From Populus alba (taxonomy: Eukaryota > Streptophyta > Magnoliopsida > Malpighiales > Salicaceae): DNA of 64,000 bases. The notes under the pieces were generated by a model that was not told the DNA's origin, searched no databases, and saw only the letters and a list, made by a program, of their open reading frames with translations. The stretch covers positions 51,988,697 to 52,052,696 of the forward strand of contig NC_133284.1 in NCBI RefSeq assembly GCF_005239225.2. Reading direction: 5' to 3'. The position numbers and the translations under genes are program-made. Shown piece after piece: positions 36,081-48,824 of the stretch (its first letter is position 1; every line of letters starts with the position of its first letter).

Positions 36081-37917
36081 CTGATATGGAGAGTGTGAAA
36101 TTTAAATTCGATTAGCAAATAAAGATTTAGGGAAATTAAAACGCAACAAAAAAATATCTCTTCAAATATTCCAACATAGCTTTTACAAATAAATAAAGGT
36201 AAAAATATTCTATATTTATATTATTTCATCCATCATTAAAAAAAAAAATCAATTTGTCCCTAGTCGATAAACCCTCAAATTGAGCTCGTTAAAAGAAACT
36301 ATTAGCAGCCCGTTATTAAGTTCCATACTCAATTAATTATAGCTACAAAATGATAGACATCAACCACAAAATTAGGGGTGAGTAAAAAAATATTTAAAAA
36401 TCAATTAAATTATAAAAAGAAAAAAGAAAATAATGAAAAAAATCAAACTATGAAAAAACCGATTAAACCGATTAAAATTTTAAAAAAATCGAGCGGTTTG
36501 GTTCAATTTTGATTTTATAAACCTGAAATTGAAAAAACCGAACTGAACTCAAACCGAAAAAAAACAAGCCAAATCTATTTGACTGGTTTTTGTCCTAAAA
36601 AATCAAACTGAGCCGAACCGAAATCGGTCGATTTGAACTGGTTTTGGTTTTTTTAAAAAAAAAAAATCAGTTTAGTTATTAAAAAAAAAAAAATTGAACC
36701 GAAAATAATTACCCCTACATAAATAAATTATGCTAAAAATAGATCTTATATAAATTAAAATTTAAAATTTTATTGTTGATTAATTTTTGTTCAAAAACTA
36801 ACTCAAACAATCTAGAACCTGAAAAAATCAATAAATATTCTGAAAAAAATAATGATAGATAGAATTAAATTTTCTAAAACTAAATAGCAAAAAAAAAAAA
36901 AGTAACTAACTTTTACTAAAGAAACCGAGGCCCAACACAACGCAATGACGAACCTGTTTGGTTACGTGGTAATGTCCATATTTTTTGCGATTTCATTTTG
37001 CAAGCTGTTTGGTTAATTAATAAATGCTTGATATTGTTCATGGGTCCCACGGTCTGCTACGTTTGAAATGCAAGAAAAAAGAAAGCAGCTAGGAGCTGCT
37101 TCCTGCGCGGCAAAATGCTGAATCATGCTCTACTGTTTAGTGAACAGTTTTTATTTTTTTAAAAAACTAGTGTAGTTAATTGATTTCAATTGCACTATTC
37201 ATGTGAACATAAACAATAATTTTTTTGTTTTTTTTTTAAATTAGTTTAAGATGAATTAAATTTACTCGTACTGTAATCTTAATTTTATTCCTGATAATAT
37301 TTTATCTAATTTTGTAGTTCTTGTCGGATGAATTTTGTATGTAATGGAATTATAAATAATTTTTTGTTAAAGTAATTTTTTATATATATAATATAATTTA
37401 TTTCATAATATAATATCAATAGTTAAATCTATAATATTTAAATTAAAAACTATATATATATATATATAACCTCAATTTAAAAAATATTTTTAACCAAATA
37501 TATTAAATTATTTTTTTTCAATATCAATTTCAATTATAGCTTTAACAAAATATCTATTTTTTCAAATTAATTTTTAACAGAAAAAAAAAATTTAAATTAT
37601 AATCTCAACGACTACAATAATACAAGACAACATTTGACATCTCCATAAATGTCCTGACTGACGGTACCATTTGCTTTTCCCGCGATCGTTTCCACGTTCG
37701 AGGTAGGTGGCCTCTGCGGTGCTGCTTTTCCCGCATCTGTCCGTATGTTGATATTAAAAAAATTCTAAATTATTTTAATGTATTTTAAAATTAAAACACA
37801 AAAGTTTTTGTGCAATAATGATGTATTTAAAGGCTCCAACTGACCTGGGAACCATGCTAGCGTTTTTTCGAACAAAAAGCAATCTCTCCCTGGATCTCTA
37901 ACAAGAAAAAAGATATC
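35736..37917. other. AT-rich intergenic DNA, upstream region of the BAHD gene
   Basis: No gene. It contains a (AT)n run at 36033-36074, a CCGAA-type repeat at 36366-36720 (same family as 10231-11030), and AT microsatellites near 37380 and 37450. A GC-richer stretch at 37670-37745 has two TGCTTTTCCCGC words 65 bases apart and may belong to the BAHD promoter. Confidence 0.5.
36033..36074. repeat. (AT)n microsatellite, ~42 bp
   Basis: Uninterrupted AT run. Confidence 0.93.
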
Positions 37918-39318
37918 ATGGCATCATCAACCAGCCAAATAAAAGTACTCGAGGCATGTCTAGTCACCCCACCGTCCGAATCACCGGATTCAGCCGTTGA
38001 AGTATCTCTCCCTCTCACTTTTTTCGACCTTCTTTGGCTTAAATTTGACCCAGTTGAGCGCATCTTCTACTATGAGCTCACTGATGTAACCCCTACTGTG
38101 TTCAACACAGAAATCCTTCCCAAACTTAAACACTCCCTCTCTCTTACTCTCCTCCGCTTCCTCCCCCTTGCTGGCTACCTTACTTGGCCTTCACATGCCG
38201 CAAAACCCATCATTCTATACACTCCTAAAGATGGTGTTTCATTGACAGTTGCGGAGTCCGATAACAGTGCTCACTTTGATGATCTCTCAAGCAATGAAAT
38301 GCATGATGCTTTTCTGTCACACCCTTGTGTGCCCAAATTATCAACTTCTGATGTTAAAGCATCTATCATTGCTTTGCAGATCACTTTGTTCCCAAATAAA
38401 GGGTTTAGCATTGGTTGCACCACTCACCATGCTGTTCTTGATGGGAAATCCTCGATCTTGTTCATGAAGGCATGGGCTCACATATGCAAGCATAATTCAT
38501 GTCTGTTGCCGACTGAGTTAATCCCTTTTTTGGATAGAACAGTTGTTCAAGATCCAGAGGGGATTGACATTGAATACTCGAACAACTGGTCAAGCATTAA
38601 TCAGGCAAGTGGAGATTCCAATGCTAGAAGCTTGAAACCATTTCCATCTAGAGAAGCTCCACCAACCTCGGTACGAGCAACATTCAAGTTTTCCCGAGAA
38701 GACATAAAGAAATTGAGGGAAAGGATTCTCTCTCAACTTGACAAGGTCTCTGATAAAAAAGACACAGAAGCAATCCATTTATCAAGTTTTGCGATCACAC
38801 TGTCTTATGCATTAGCTTGCCTAGTGAAAGCTAGAGGCCTAAAAAGTGACGACACGATTATGTTCGGAATTGCAGCAGACTGTAGGGCACGTTTGGACCC
38901 TCCGATACCTACAAATTATTTTGGCAATTGTGTTTTTCTTCATGTTGCTGTTTTAGCAGGATCTGCCATGCAAGATGATGGGATTGTCTTTGTTGCACAA
39001 AAGGTTAGTGAGGTGATCAAAAGGATAGAGAAAGCAGCTCTTGAAGGAGCGAAGGAGAAGGTTAAAAAGGTTATGGCCATCGAGCCAGCTGTAATACCGG
39101 TTGGGGTTGCTGGGTCAGCCCGATTCGAGGTTTATGGGGTAGATTTCGGGTGGGGGAGGCCAAAGAACGTGGAGGTTACCAGCATAGATAGGACTGGAGC
39201 TATTTCTATGGCAGAGAGCAAAGGTGAAAGTGGTGGCGTTGAGATTGGATTGGTTCTGAAGAAAGAAGTGATGGAGATATTTGAGAACTTGTTTGTTAGT
39301 GGCCTTAAACATGTTTAA
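37918..39318 (+). CDS. BAHD acyltransferase, glucoside/anthocyanin malonyltransferase type
   Basis: A cytosolic enzyme that would transfer an acyl group, most likely malonyl from malonyl-CoA, to the sugar of a phenolic or flavonoid glucoside. It is a single uninterrupted exon of 466 residues, normal for the family. The catalytic motif HxxxD is present as H171-AVL-D175 within HHAVLDG. The structural motif DFGWG is at 409-413. YFGNC at 334-338 is the signature of the anthocyanin/phenolic-glucoside malonyltransferase clade. The N terminus (IKVLEACLVTPP, then LPLTFFDLLWL at 31-41) is also typical. The start follows a purine-rich leader and no in-frame upstream alternative is needed. It looks intact. 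The acceptor cannot be told from sequence; close relatives act on phenolic, flavonol and anthocyanin glucosides. Confidence 0.92.
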   Translation: MASSTSQIKVLEACLVTPPSESPDSAVEVSLPLTFFDLLWLKFDPVERIFYYELTDVTPTVFNTEILPKLKHSLSLTLLRFLPLAGYLTWPSHAAKPIILYTPKDGVSLTVAESDNSAHFDDLSSNEMHDAFLSHPCVPKLSTSDVKASIIALQITLFPNKGFSIGCTTHHAVLDGKSSILFMKAWAHICKHNSCLLPTELIPFLDRTVVQDPEGIDIEYSNNWSSINQASGDSNARSLKPFPSREAPPTSVRATFKFSREDIKKLRERILSQLDKVSDKKDTEAIHLSSFAITLSYALACLVKARGLKSDDTIMFGIAADCRARLDPPIPTNYFGNCVFLHVAVLAGSAMQDDGIVFVAQKVSEVIKRIEKAALEGAKEKVKKVMAIEPAVIPVGVAGSARFEVYGVDFGWGRPKNVEVTSIDRTGAISMAESKGESGGVEIGLVLKKEVMEIFENLFVSGLKHV

Positions 39319-42300
39319 GATACACTAATTAGCTTTTTTACTGTCTTGAGTCTGATTAGATTTGCATTCTGTCTTTATTATTTTTCCTAACTGCTTTTTG
39401 TTGAATTCTCTACTGTGGTTGTTGTTTTGGAGTTTTACTCTCTCTTTCATTTTATTTTTTTTTAAATTTGAGCTGTGCATGATAAAATCAACTGCGGATA
39501 TAAAATCCGGATTGATCAAGAACTTGAATGACCAAGTTTATTAAAAAAAGCAAATATTAAAAAAGGCTTTATTCTAGTTTATTCTAGCTTTACAGCGGCG
39601 GTGCAAGCTCTCCCCAACCGTGAGAAGTCCAACAACCTTGCCTCTTTTGTTGAGTACGCTGCCTGAATTTGATTTTGTCTGAGGGATGCATATCTTCTAC
39701 AGGCAAAACACATGATTAGTCAGCATTTTCAGTATCTTTAATTCGGGCTTTTTTCTTTGCTTAGCCCACATGGTTTCAAGACAAAAGTTTTGTCTTCTTT
39801 TAAGCCCATTTGGTTTTTCTTTCTCTTGACCTGAGTTTGGTTTGGGTTTTTGTTGAGTTAATCCATGTTTTATAAGGACTTGGACTCTTCACATGGATAT
39901 TTGGGTTGATTTTTGTTAAACATGGCTTTATTCTAGTTTATTTTTTAAAATAAATTTTCAAAATTTTAAAAAAATTATTTTGCAATTAATTTTAAGTTCC
40001 GCGTATTTTTTTACCCTCTCATAGTTAATATTTGAAATTGTAACTTATATGTAGGTTTTTTTTCAGTATTAAATAAATTATTTTCCTTCCATAAAAACAA
40101 CAAAAAATCTTTCTTTTAAAAATTACAATTTTATTTTAAATTGTATATGATCAAGTCTCTCGAAACTTAAAAAATAAAAATTATATTTTTCATAAAAAAA
40201 AAAATACATGACATGATTTAACATTTTTTAAATATCAAATACTCAATTGAGCTAAATAGAAAAGGTAAAGTATCTATTAAATTCAAATAATATATTTTAA
40301 GGTGAGATTGTGGGGTAGAAAACAAAATACCCAAATCCCTAAGAAAATTAGAGTTTATGAGAAATTAGTAAAAAATATATATATATTTTTTGCAAAGATT
40401 ACTTGGTATAATCTCAAGATAAGGCTTAATTTGATAAAAATAAGCAAGAATTTTGAAGAGATTTTTTAAGGTAAGAACCTTATAGAGGTTTGGCCATGAA
40501 GAAAAAAATTGAGGGGAGGGGGTGTTTTGTTGGAAATCTTGATGAATTAATGATGTTAATACAACTTAAAAGGGTGTAAGATCAAAAGTTTCTATTACGT
40601 GGAGACATTAAGGAAAAAATCGTAATTTTTATTTCACGGTTCATATTAGGAATTTGGGGAAACCAGAAAGTAATCATAAAATTGAATAATAAGCATGGAA
40701 AGGGAGAGGTATTGAGAAATGAGTTGTTTAAAAATTGAAGATAAAGGATAGGTTCGACCAACTAGGAAGGTTTCCTAGTTGTAATCCTTGTTTGAAATTA
40801 TGCATGATTATGATGATATAAACTTTGAGAGTGTAAAAGGGAAGATGAGTTTCTTGAATTCTTAAATACTAGAATTTATGGCAGTTGAGTGTTGTTTTTT
40901 TTTTTTTAAAAAAAATCATTTTTGGTGTGTTATGTATGTAACTTGTATGATGAAAGGATTGATTATGAAGGTAAAACTCAAATTGGTGCAAGGGTGAAGG
41001 TTTCAGCTAAAAAAAAAAGAAGAAAGGAATTTTTCAATAGCAAAAACGAGCTAACCATTTTGATAAATGGTTAGATTGATTTAAGAAACGGTCAGACCGT
41101 TTTGACTACTGTTCTATGGTAGCTTGATTTTATATTTTGGTCTTTTCTTGATTTTATTTGAATCATTTAGATTGTTTAAGAATATGAGTGATTTTTATGT
41201 GGAAAAGAAAACATAATATATGAATACGCATGAAATTAATTTGTATGATAGCATTTCTTATATCACAATACCAAAAGTTGAAACACTATATGTGATGATG
41301 TGAGGGTATATATATTAATGAGTAACAAATGCCTCAATTATTAAAAGAATATTGAGAAGTATATTTTTAATATTTTTAAGAAGATGTAAAACTTGATGTG
41401 ATATAGAAGAGGCATTGATTGCGGGACCCTAGATAAATAGGATAGAACAAATGAGAGGAACATATGGATGCTTACCACCTTAACCTTTTTAATTTACAAT
41501 AATTTATATAAGTCATTATATTATGAATATTAATTTATATATATGTACTGTGGAATGATAAAAACTCATGAAGTTTCGATATGGAGATTAGTTTAAACAA
41601 GTTTTGTATTCATTAAGTCGACCATATGAGTGGGGCTTAGACTAATAAGATGATATTTATAAGATGCTTAAATTGTTCAATGAAAAGTTAACGCGACGAG
41701 TGGGGCTTCACTAAATAAACTTGAATTGAGAATATTAGTACACATGGGTTGTGTGCATGATAGTCAATCATATATATAGAGTTAAGGTCAAGGTTTTTTG
41801 AAGGGCAAGTTTGATATAATTTTATACATGAGAGTCAACCATAAGAGTGAGGCTCCAAAGTTGTTAATATCAAGTCATCCATGAGAAAATAGAGACTTGA
41901 TCATAAAATTAATATATTGGCCACAAGTGTAAAGGTGGTGGACAATTTATAGTTAGCTTCATGAGTGAAGATAAAAAAGGTGTCACACATGCATTTTAGG
42001 CACGAAAGCTAAGAGAAACAAAGGATTTTTAGTTGTTTATATTAATGAATCTATAAAGAAAGTTTACGAAGGGTTGAATATGATGACCTTTAATGTTAAG
42101 ATTATCTTTTGGTATTCTTGTGTGGAAAAAAAACATTTTAAATCCAATGCTATAGGAAAAAGTTAGCTTAAAGAGTGGGGCATGTGTGCTAATTGTTGGA
42201 ATAAAAAGTTTTGATTGGTGAATTATTTCTACTAAAGGTTAATAAATGAAATGTTTATGGTGAATGATGTAATAATGAAATCCATGGAAAAAGTTGTGAA

Positions 42301-42740
42301 AATAGAGTTAATTTATGTATTAATTATTAGTGCCTTAGTGTAATGATATGCTATTTTTATTCTAAAATTCTAGTTTGTTTACATTTGACAAGTTCTTTGT
42401 ATCCTTCTCAAAACTAGATTGGTATGGCAATATATTTTTTTAGCCATATGATTTTTCAATTTTGTTTAGTTGTAGTATTTTATTAGTTCTATTTAGCCAT
42501 ATGATTTCCATATTTTATGATATTTAATATAATACTCGAGAGAATGAAATAAATATAACTAATCAATCTTTAAGATTTATTATCTCATTTAGATAAAGCA
42601 ATTCTGATGATGTTTGATTTATTCTTTTATTAAATATGATATTTTGATCACTTGATCTCGTGATTTATGTGAATGGTTATAAATAATACTAGTGTATAAC
42701 AATAATAATTTTTACATTTTAAAATATATTGTTAAAAAAG
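39319..42740. other. AT-rich intergenic DNA, in part decayed LTR-like
   Basis: No gene. From about 40290 to 42240 there is a moderately complex, purine-rich block with GAGTGGGGC(T)-type words at about 41630, 41698 and 42174. It also has two perfect hairpins (41052-41073 and 41086-41102). Its style is that of a decayed LTR, but no boundaries or partner repeat were found. Confidence 0.4.
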
Positions 42741-43065
42741 ATTTGGGTTTGCCACAATGTCAAACCCAAGAACTTTGGGTCTCACCTGCCAGACCCAAGT
42801 TATTGTTACTTGGGTCTTACGCCCTTAATGATAATAAAAATAATAATATTAAACTTGTCCAATCCAAGTTCTTATAATTTTTAATCCCTTCAAATTAAAT
42901 TTATGGTTTTTTTTAAAAGTAATAATATTTTTTTAAAAAAATTTAATAATAATAATATTTTTAATTTTACCTTTCAAATCAATAATAAAATAATAATCAT
43001 AAAGAGACTTGGATCAGGCAGAGACACTAAATCCAAATAACTTGGGTATAAAATGTTATTATAAT
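42740..43065. repeat. Repeat with CTTGGGTCT/AGACCCAAG inverted words
   Basis: TTTGGGTTTGCC, TCAAACCCAAG, TTTGGGTCT, AGACCCAAGT and CTTGGGTCT alternate within 100 bases, then AACTTGGGTAT near 43040. This is similar in kind to positions 1-190. Confidence 0.45.
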
Positions 43066-46000
43066 TGTTTTAATTCATAGTCATCTGTGTTTTGATGAAC
43101 AATAAAAAAGTAAACCTAAAAAACTAATGTATATTGTATAATTATCGGGAGAGTATACGTAATTTCCAAGTTTCTTTTATGTTTATGTACCCGCATAGGC
43201 AGGGGCAGAATGAAAGGGAGGCAAGCAAGGGGCCAGGCCTTTCATATATATATATATATAGTTTTTATCTTGTAATTAAATATGAGGTGCTGTAATATTT
43301 TTTAAAGAGATGTTTACTTGGAAAGACTTTGCCTTGATTAAATGGTACCTACATGCCTACGTGGGAAAGGAAAAAAAAAATATAAAGTTATCAATGTGTT
43401 TTCTAGCCTTTTCTTTTCTCTCCCTACAGACTACAACCCTAATATAAATGCTTACAACGCATCAAAAACAAAAATAGAAATAAAGATACAAATCATAAAC
43501 ATAATTTTTTTGCGGAATGATTGAAGCAGAATACTGATTAATTTATCTTTCATTAAACAAAACAAGATAATTAGGTATCGATAACTCAAATTTAAAATAT
43601 ATTTTTATTTTTGTTTTGAGATGTTTATTAAGAATTTGATGAGATTTTTTTTTTATATAATTTTTTTTTTTTTCTTTCAAATTTGATAGTTCTATCCATT
43701 GTTTTTTTAAATTCTTGTTATAGTGAATTTTTTTTTCTAATTAATTAAAACAATTATTATACATGGTTATATTACTTTTAGCCATCCCCAACAAATATTA
43801 TAAATTAATTAATTTGAAACTCATATACAACAAATTAAAATAAATATTATATATTATTATATTATTTTTAATCATTCCTAATAAATAATTTTAGCTCCGT
43901 CCCGGAGTCATGGGTGGGTATCCTCCCCATTGCTCGATGCCCATACTCTGTATCCTAGGGTTACATCACTTTTCTAGATACTGTAATTGTTTGTTGTGTG
44001 GCTACACTGTCATCCTTGAAGCTGCCTGCCATTTTGGTAAGGAAGATGAACGAAATGCTTGACGATAAAGCTAAGGCAAGTTGCTGTCATGTTTGCTTTT
44101 GGTGAGTTGAAAAGTTGAGCTCAACAAGAACGCAGGACTACGTGAACGTGGCGGCCTCTTCTGTCAGTTCAAAACACGGTCCCATGGTGGTTGGGATGAA
44201 TGGTGTTCTTAAATTTTATCTTTTTTATTTTTAAATTTGGATTATGGTGATGTTGCTCTCTTATTTTTATCTTTTTGAATTTGAATTGGAAGGTTAGAAG
44301 AAAAGATTATGGATTAGCTAGGTTTGATGTTTAAAAACAACTTCATCCATAAAAAAATAATTAAATGAAAAAAATAATGTTTTATGAATTCTTTAATTTT
44401 ATGTAGTTATAAAACTTGATTTGGATTTTGAATTGAGAAGGTCAATTTAAACTGATTCAATATTTCCTAAGAAGACTAAATTAACATTATTTTAACGAAA
44501 CAAAAAAATAAAAGTTTTTATCTGAATTTTAAATAGTTTACGAGTTAATTTATATTTTTTATTAGATTAGACTGAATTAATTTTTTAATTAATTTTTTTT
44601 AACCTGAATTGATCTAAACTTTGGATTATCTGAGTTTATGAGTAACCTTGCAAACCAGTCTAGATTTTTTTATATCTAGGACAATCATAATACATAAAAC
44701 AAGCTACATAATTCTCATTTTGACTTGAAAAACTAGTAAATATTTCATTTTTAAATACCCTAATGAAAAAAAAAAGTACCATGGTTGATAACTAGACCTA
44801 AGGCAATAATTAAATGCATTTGGTTTCCTATCAAGACGGTTGGTATTTGTTTTTACAATGATAGCTTCCCATTCCCCAATTTTCTCATGTTTGTCTTGAA
44901 TGCTACTATACAAGTACCACTGTCTGAAAGCTGCCTCCAATTTTACTTCTTGGTTGTCGGACCCTTTCAATTTAATAACATTATTTTTTATTATTTTTTT
45001 TTTTTAAAATCAATGGATAAATAATCAGGCTTTATTAGCCGATCAAGTCAACGGGATCCGTTTTCCAACAATCTAGTTTAGATTTTAAAATAATTAGTTA
45101 AAAGAAATAATTAAGCATGTTTAAAAATATAGTTATAACTATTTTTTAATTAAAAATATATCAAAATAATCTAAAAATATATTAATTTAAAATTAAAAAA
45201 AATTATTAAAATTTTTTTTTTATTTAGCTAAATGGCAGGCATTAGGAGCTATTGCAGGTCACACACAAGTATATAATATAATAATACAAGGAGGTGCCTG
45301 GACCGGCATGGCCGGCACTCCAGCAAATTTGCTTTTGAAGGGGTCATTTTGCACAAACGTGCATGTGCTTATGTAGCAATAATTGTAAATAATTGTTGGA
45401 GTATGATTCCTTCTTTGAAAGGATCAAAGGAACTGTCCAAAGTAGTAAGGACACAAATCGAGGGGGTCCACTTTAAAATTTCTTCGTAAAGTAACAATGA
45501 TGTGTGCAAGGATCATGTGATAAAATTTATTGTGCTTTGTATTTATCTAGATTAGACTAAGATTATGTTTATTTTTATATTTTAAAATATTTTAAAAAAA
45601 TTAATTTTTTTTATTATTTTAACTTTAAATTAATATTTTTTAATATTTTCAGATAATTTTAATGTATTAATATTAAATATATTAAAATAAAAAAATATTA
45701 TTTTAATATATTTATAAATAAAAAACACTTTAAAAAATAACTATAACCATACTTACTTAACACTAATTTATATTGTTCCTGGTAACATTGTATAAAAATA
45801 ATATAAAAAGTTTCCTCTCCGTAACCTTTTTAACCCATTTTTTTGGCAGCATAAAATCATTAGGGAAAAACTTAAATTTGATTAACGAATAAATTAGTTG
45901 AAAATAAATAAATCGAGGCTTTTGTGATTTTTTTTTGGCAGTCTCAAAATATTTTCTTTTTCTTCGAGCATTGAACTCTGCTAGGAAAAATAATTAATAA

Positions 46001-46254
46001 AAATGAATTTAGCATTTAAATAAATCAATTGGGCACGCACACGTCTTAAAATGTGAAATAATAAAAAGAAAAAGGATGGCTAAGATCATAAAGATGGGGC
46101 CCATGGAAGGTGTCAGGTCTAAATCTTGGGGGGCAGAAACAAATGGGTCGACTCCTGTGGAATGGGCAAAACTCCAGAGAATATTTGTTTTTCCGTTAAA
46201 AAGTGTTTCTATTTTTTTTAATTAGTTTTTTTTTAATTTTAGATTATTTACATA
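43066..46254. other. AT-rich intergenic DNA, no gene seen
   Basis: No supported gene. The block 45555-45775 (TTTATATTTTAAAATATTTT ... AACACTTTAAAAAATAACTAT) resembles other AT-rich pieces at 8390-8510, 45117-45220 and 46195-46330. These probably belong to one dispersed AT-rich family, possibly MITE-derived. A short GC-richer stretch at 43890-44190 shows no coding signal. Confidence 0.4.
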
Positions 46255-47105
46255 TATTAATATAAAAAATAAAATTTTAAAAATAAAAAAGTATTATTTT
46301 AATATATTTTCAAATAAAAAAATACTTTAGCAATGATTAATATCTAATATTTTATTTGGTATTGTGATAATTTTTATGATTTAAAAACAATATTTTTTAG
46401 TTATGGTTTAAAAAATCAAGTTTTAAAAAATATATCTAGTTTAAAATAATTGTAAGATGATTTTTACAAGAAAAAAAATAAAAAACACATTAATTTAGAT
46501 TATAAAAAAATTAAAGTTTAAAACGGGGTTATATGTGAAAACCTATAAAAAAACACACAAGTTATTTAGCTAATTAAATTTTTTTTTTCTCATTGATTAG
46601 GTATAAAAGCAAAAATCCATTACAATATCAAACAACTTCTTAATCTATTATTTTTATATAAAAAACATGATTATCATATATTGATATTAAAATAAAATAA
46701 AATTTAAATTGTTTTGATATATTGATATTAAAATTAAATTTTAAAAATAAAAAATATTATTTTAATATATTTTCAAATAAAAAATATTTTAGCAATGTTA
46801 ATGTCTAGTATTTGTTTGGTATTGTAATAATTTTTATGATTTAAAAATAATATTTTTAGTTTTGGTTTAAAAAATTAAGTTTCAAAAAAATATCTAGTTA
46901 AAATCATTATAAGATGATTTTTACACGTAAAATAAATAAAAAATATATTATTTTAGATTTTATAAAATTAAAATTTAAAGCACAATTATGTGCAAAGATA
47001 TGTAAAAAAATCACGAGTTATTTCTTTTCTTTATGATTAGCATGAAAGCAAAAATTATTACAATACTAAACAACCTCTTAATTTATTATTTTTTTATATA
47101 AAAAA
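46255..47105. repeat. Diverged ~460-bp tandem duplication
   Basis: ATTATTTTAATATATTTTCA occurs at 46293 and again at 46755. The similarity extends over about 390 bases on each side of the junction, including TTTGGTATTGT-ATAATTTTT, AAGATGATTTTTACA and AAAGCAAAAAT. Unit 1 is about 46255-46716 and unit 2 about 46717-47105. It is AT-rich and non-coding. Confidence 0.75.
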
Positions 47106-48316
47106 ACATGAATTTTATTTTTTGAGTATATGTTAAGTTTATCGTATATCTTTCTTTCAGGATTCTTAAGCTAAACTAATGGAATTAGCTACTTCATTTG
47201 CACATGAAAATCTTCCATTTGTTTACCTTAGAATATTTTAGAAATAAAAAATAATATATACAAATTGCGTTCCTAATTCAATGATAAAATCGACTATATT
47301 AAAGATTATTATGCTGTTTCAATAACAAGTATTTTTTTTAATCAAAATAAAACATTTTTTTTAAAAAGGGAATATATTAAAAAATATATAATTATAATAT
47401 TAATGATTAGTATGATAACACAACGTTAATATAACTGCAATTCATTAGTAATTAAATATAATTATTTTATTATACAAAACCAAGTTAACCGTTAACTTCT
47501 TCATCAATTCATTAGAAGCTCAAAAGTTGAGCTTCTAATCAAATATTTGTTGGTGCAAAAAACTATATTACCTTTTGAAATGAAATAAAAATAATGTTTT
47601 TATCTTTATTAAATAGAACATTCAATCAATATCGTGTTTTTTTTTTAATAATTTTTCATTAAAAAAAGTTAATTTATATTTTTAAAATTTGTTCTACAAT
47701 ATCACTCCAATTTTATTTCTAGAATTATTAAATTAGTTAGATCACTTGAAGATCAAACTAACTTGTTTTTAGTGTTAAATATTAAAAAAAATTATGGAAA
47801 ATTATGGAGTTGACTCGTTAAGTTAACTTGTGATTTATTTAATTTGAGTAGAGTATAATTTATTTATTTATTTTTTTAAAAAATATTATTTTAATTTTCT
47901 TGCTGGACCAAGTAAATTTTATAGCCTGTTTGCCATTGCGGCCAAACCGGCTTTTCGAAAAAATTCAAATTTTTTTTTTTTGCCCAAAAATGATTTTTAA
48001 AAAATGAAAAAACATTATTTTTTCGGCACGAAAAGCTATTGAAAAGCAACCGACACCCTCTTAGTTAACACGCTGGATTCAAGATTGTTTTTTTTAGTAA
48101 ATTCAAAAAAATTAAAGTCTTATTAGATGGCGTTGTAAATTTGAATTTTTGGAAGAGGCTAATTTATGTACTCCGCCATGAAACAGAAGAAAAAGGAAAA
48201 AAAAGTGTAGAAGTAGAAGCAGCAACTCTGTATTGACATTGCCGTCCCTTCCTCTCCTCTTTTCTCCTTCCCCCGCCTCTTCTCTCCCATTTATATCATT
48301 CTCGTGACCATTACCC

Positions 48317-48320
<4 letters not shown>
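47106..48320. other. Intergenic DNA upstream of the kinesin gene
   Basis: AT-rich with no gene until about 47930. A more complex segment follows (TAGCCTGTTTGCCATTGCGG near 47922, and GCACGAAAAGC near 48026) that may be a small dispersed element. The last 150 bases are C/T-rich and probably belong to the kinesin promoter. Confidence 0.4.

Positions 48321-48352
<32 letters not shown>
48321..48352 (+). repeat. (CT)n microsatellite at the KCBP promoter/leader
   Basis: About 16 CT units, 470 bases upstream of the KCBP start codon. CT runs near transcription starts are common in plants, so it probably marks the start of the leader. Confidence 0.85.
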
Positions 48353-48354
<2 letters not shown>

Positions 48355-48755
48355 ACACTTTTATCTATCAGTGCCATCAATACACCATCGCCATCACCAT
48401 TTCAGATCTCTTAATCTCTCAAAGTTTCCTCCTTTCTTGATTGTCAGCTTCAAAAGGAAAGAAACTTTTTCTTGGTTCCCATTTTTCGTGTGCATTTCCT
48501 GATTGATAAATTTCAGTTCCTTTTCACTTCTTGTCACTTTTTGCCATTTTCCCATCTGGGTTTTGTTTCTGTTGCTGTTTTAGATAGATTGTATTGTGGA
48601 TCTGCATTGATAGGTGTGTGTTTCTTGATTGAATTTTGAATCTTGTTGACTTCTTGGATTGTTATTTTGGATGCCCTTTTAGCTAAAGATAATGTTTTGA
48701 TCTTTAAAGTGTTTGTCTTTTGCATTTATTAAGGAAATATAGCCGGGGAAGCTAC

Positions 48756-48800
48756 ATGGAGAAACTGGTTTATTCGTGGAACGGATTAATAGTCATGTGA
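48756..48800 (+). promoter_or_regulatory. uORF in the KCBP leader (14 codons)
   Basis: MEKLVYSWNGLIVM followed by TGA, ending 24 bases before the main ATG. Whether it is in the mature transcript depends on any leader intron (a candidate lies between about 48612 and 48733). Reinitiation over such a short gap would be inefficient. Confidence 0.4.
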
Positions 48801-48824
48801 CGTGGGGTTATTTGTGTTTGAGAA

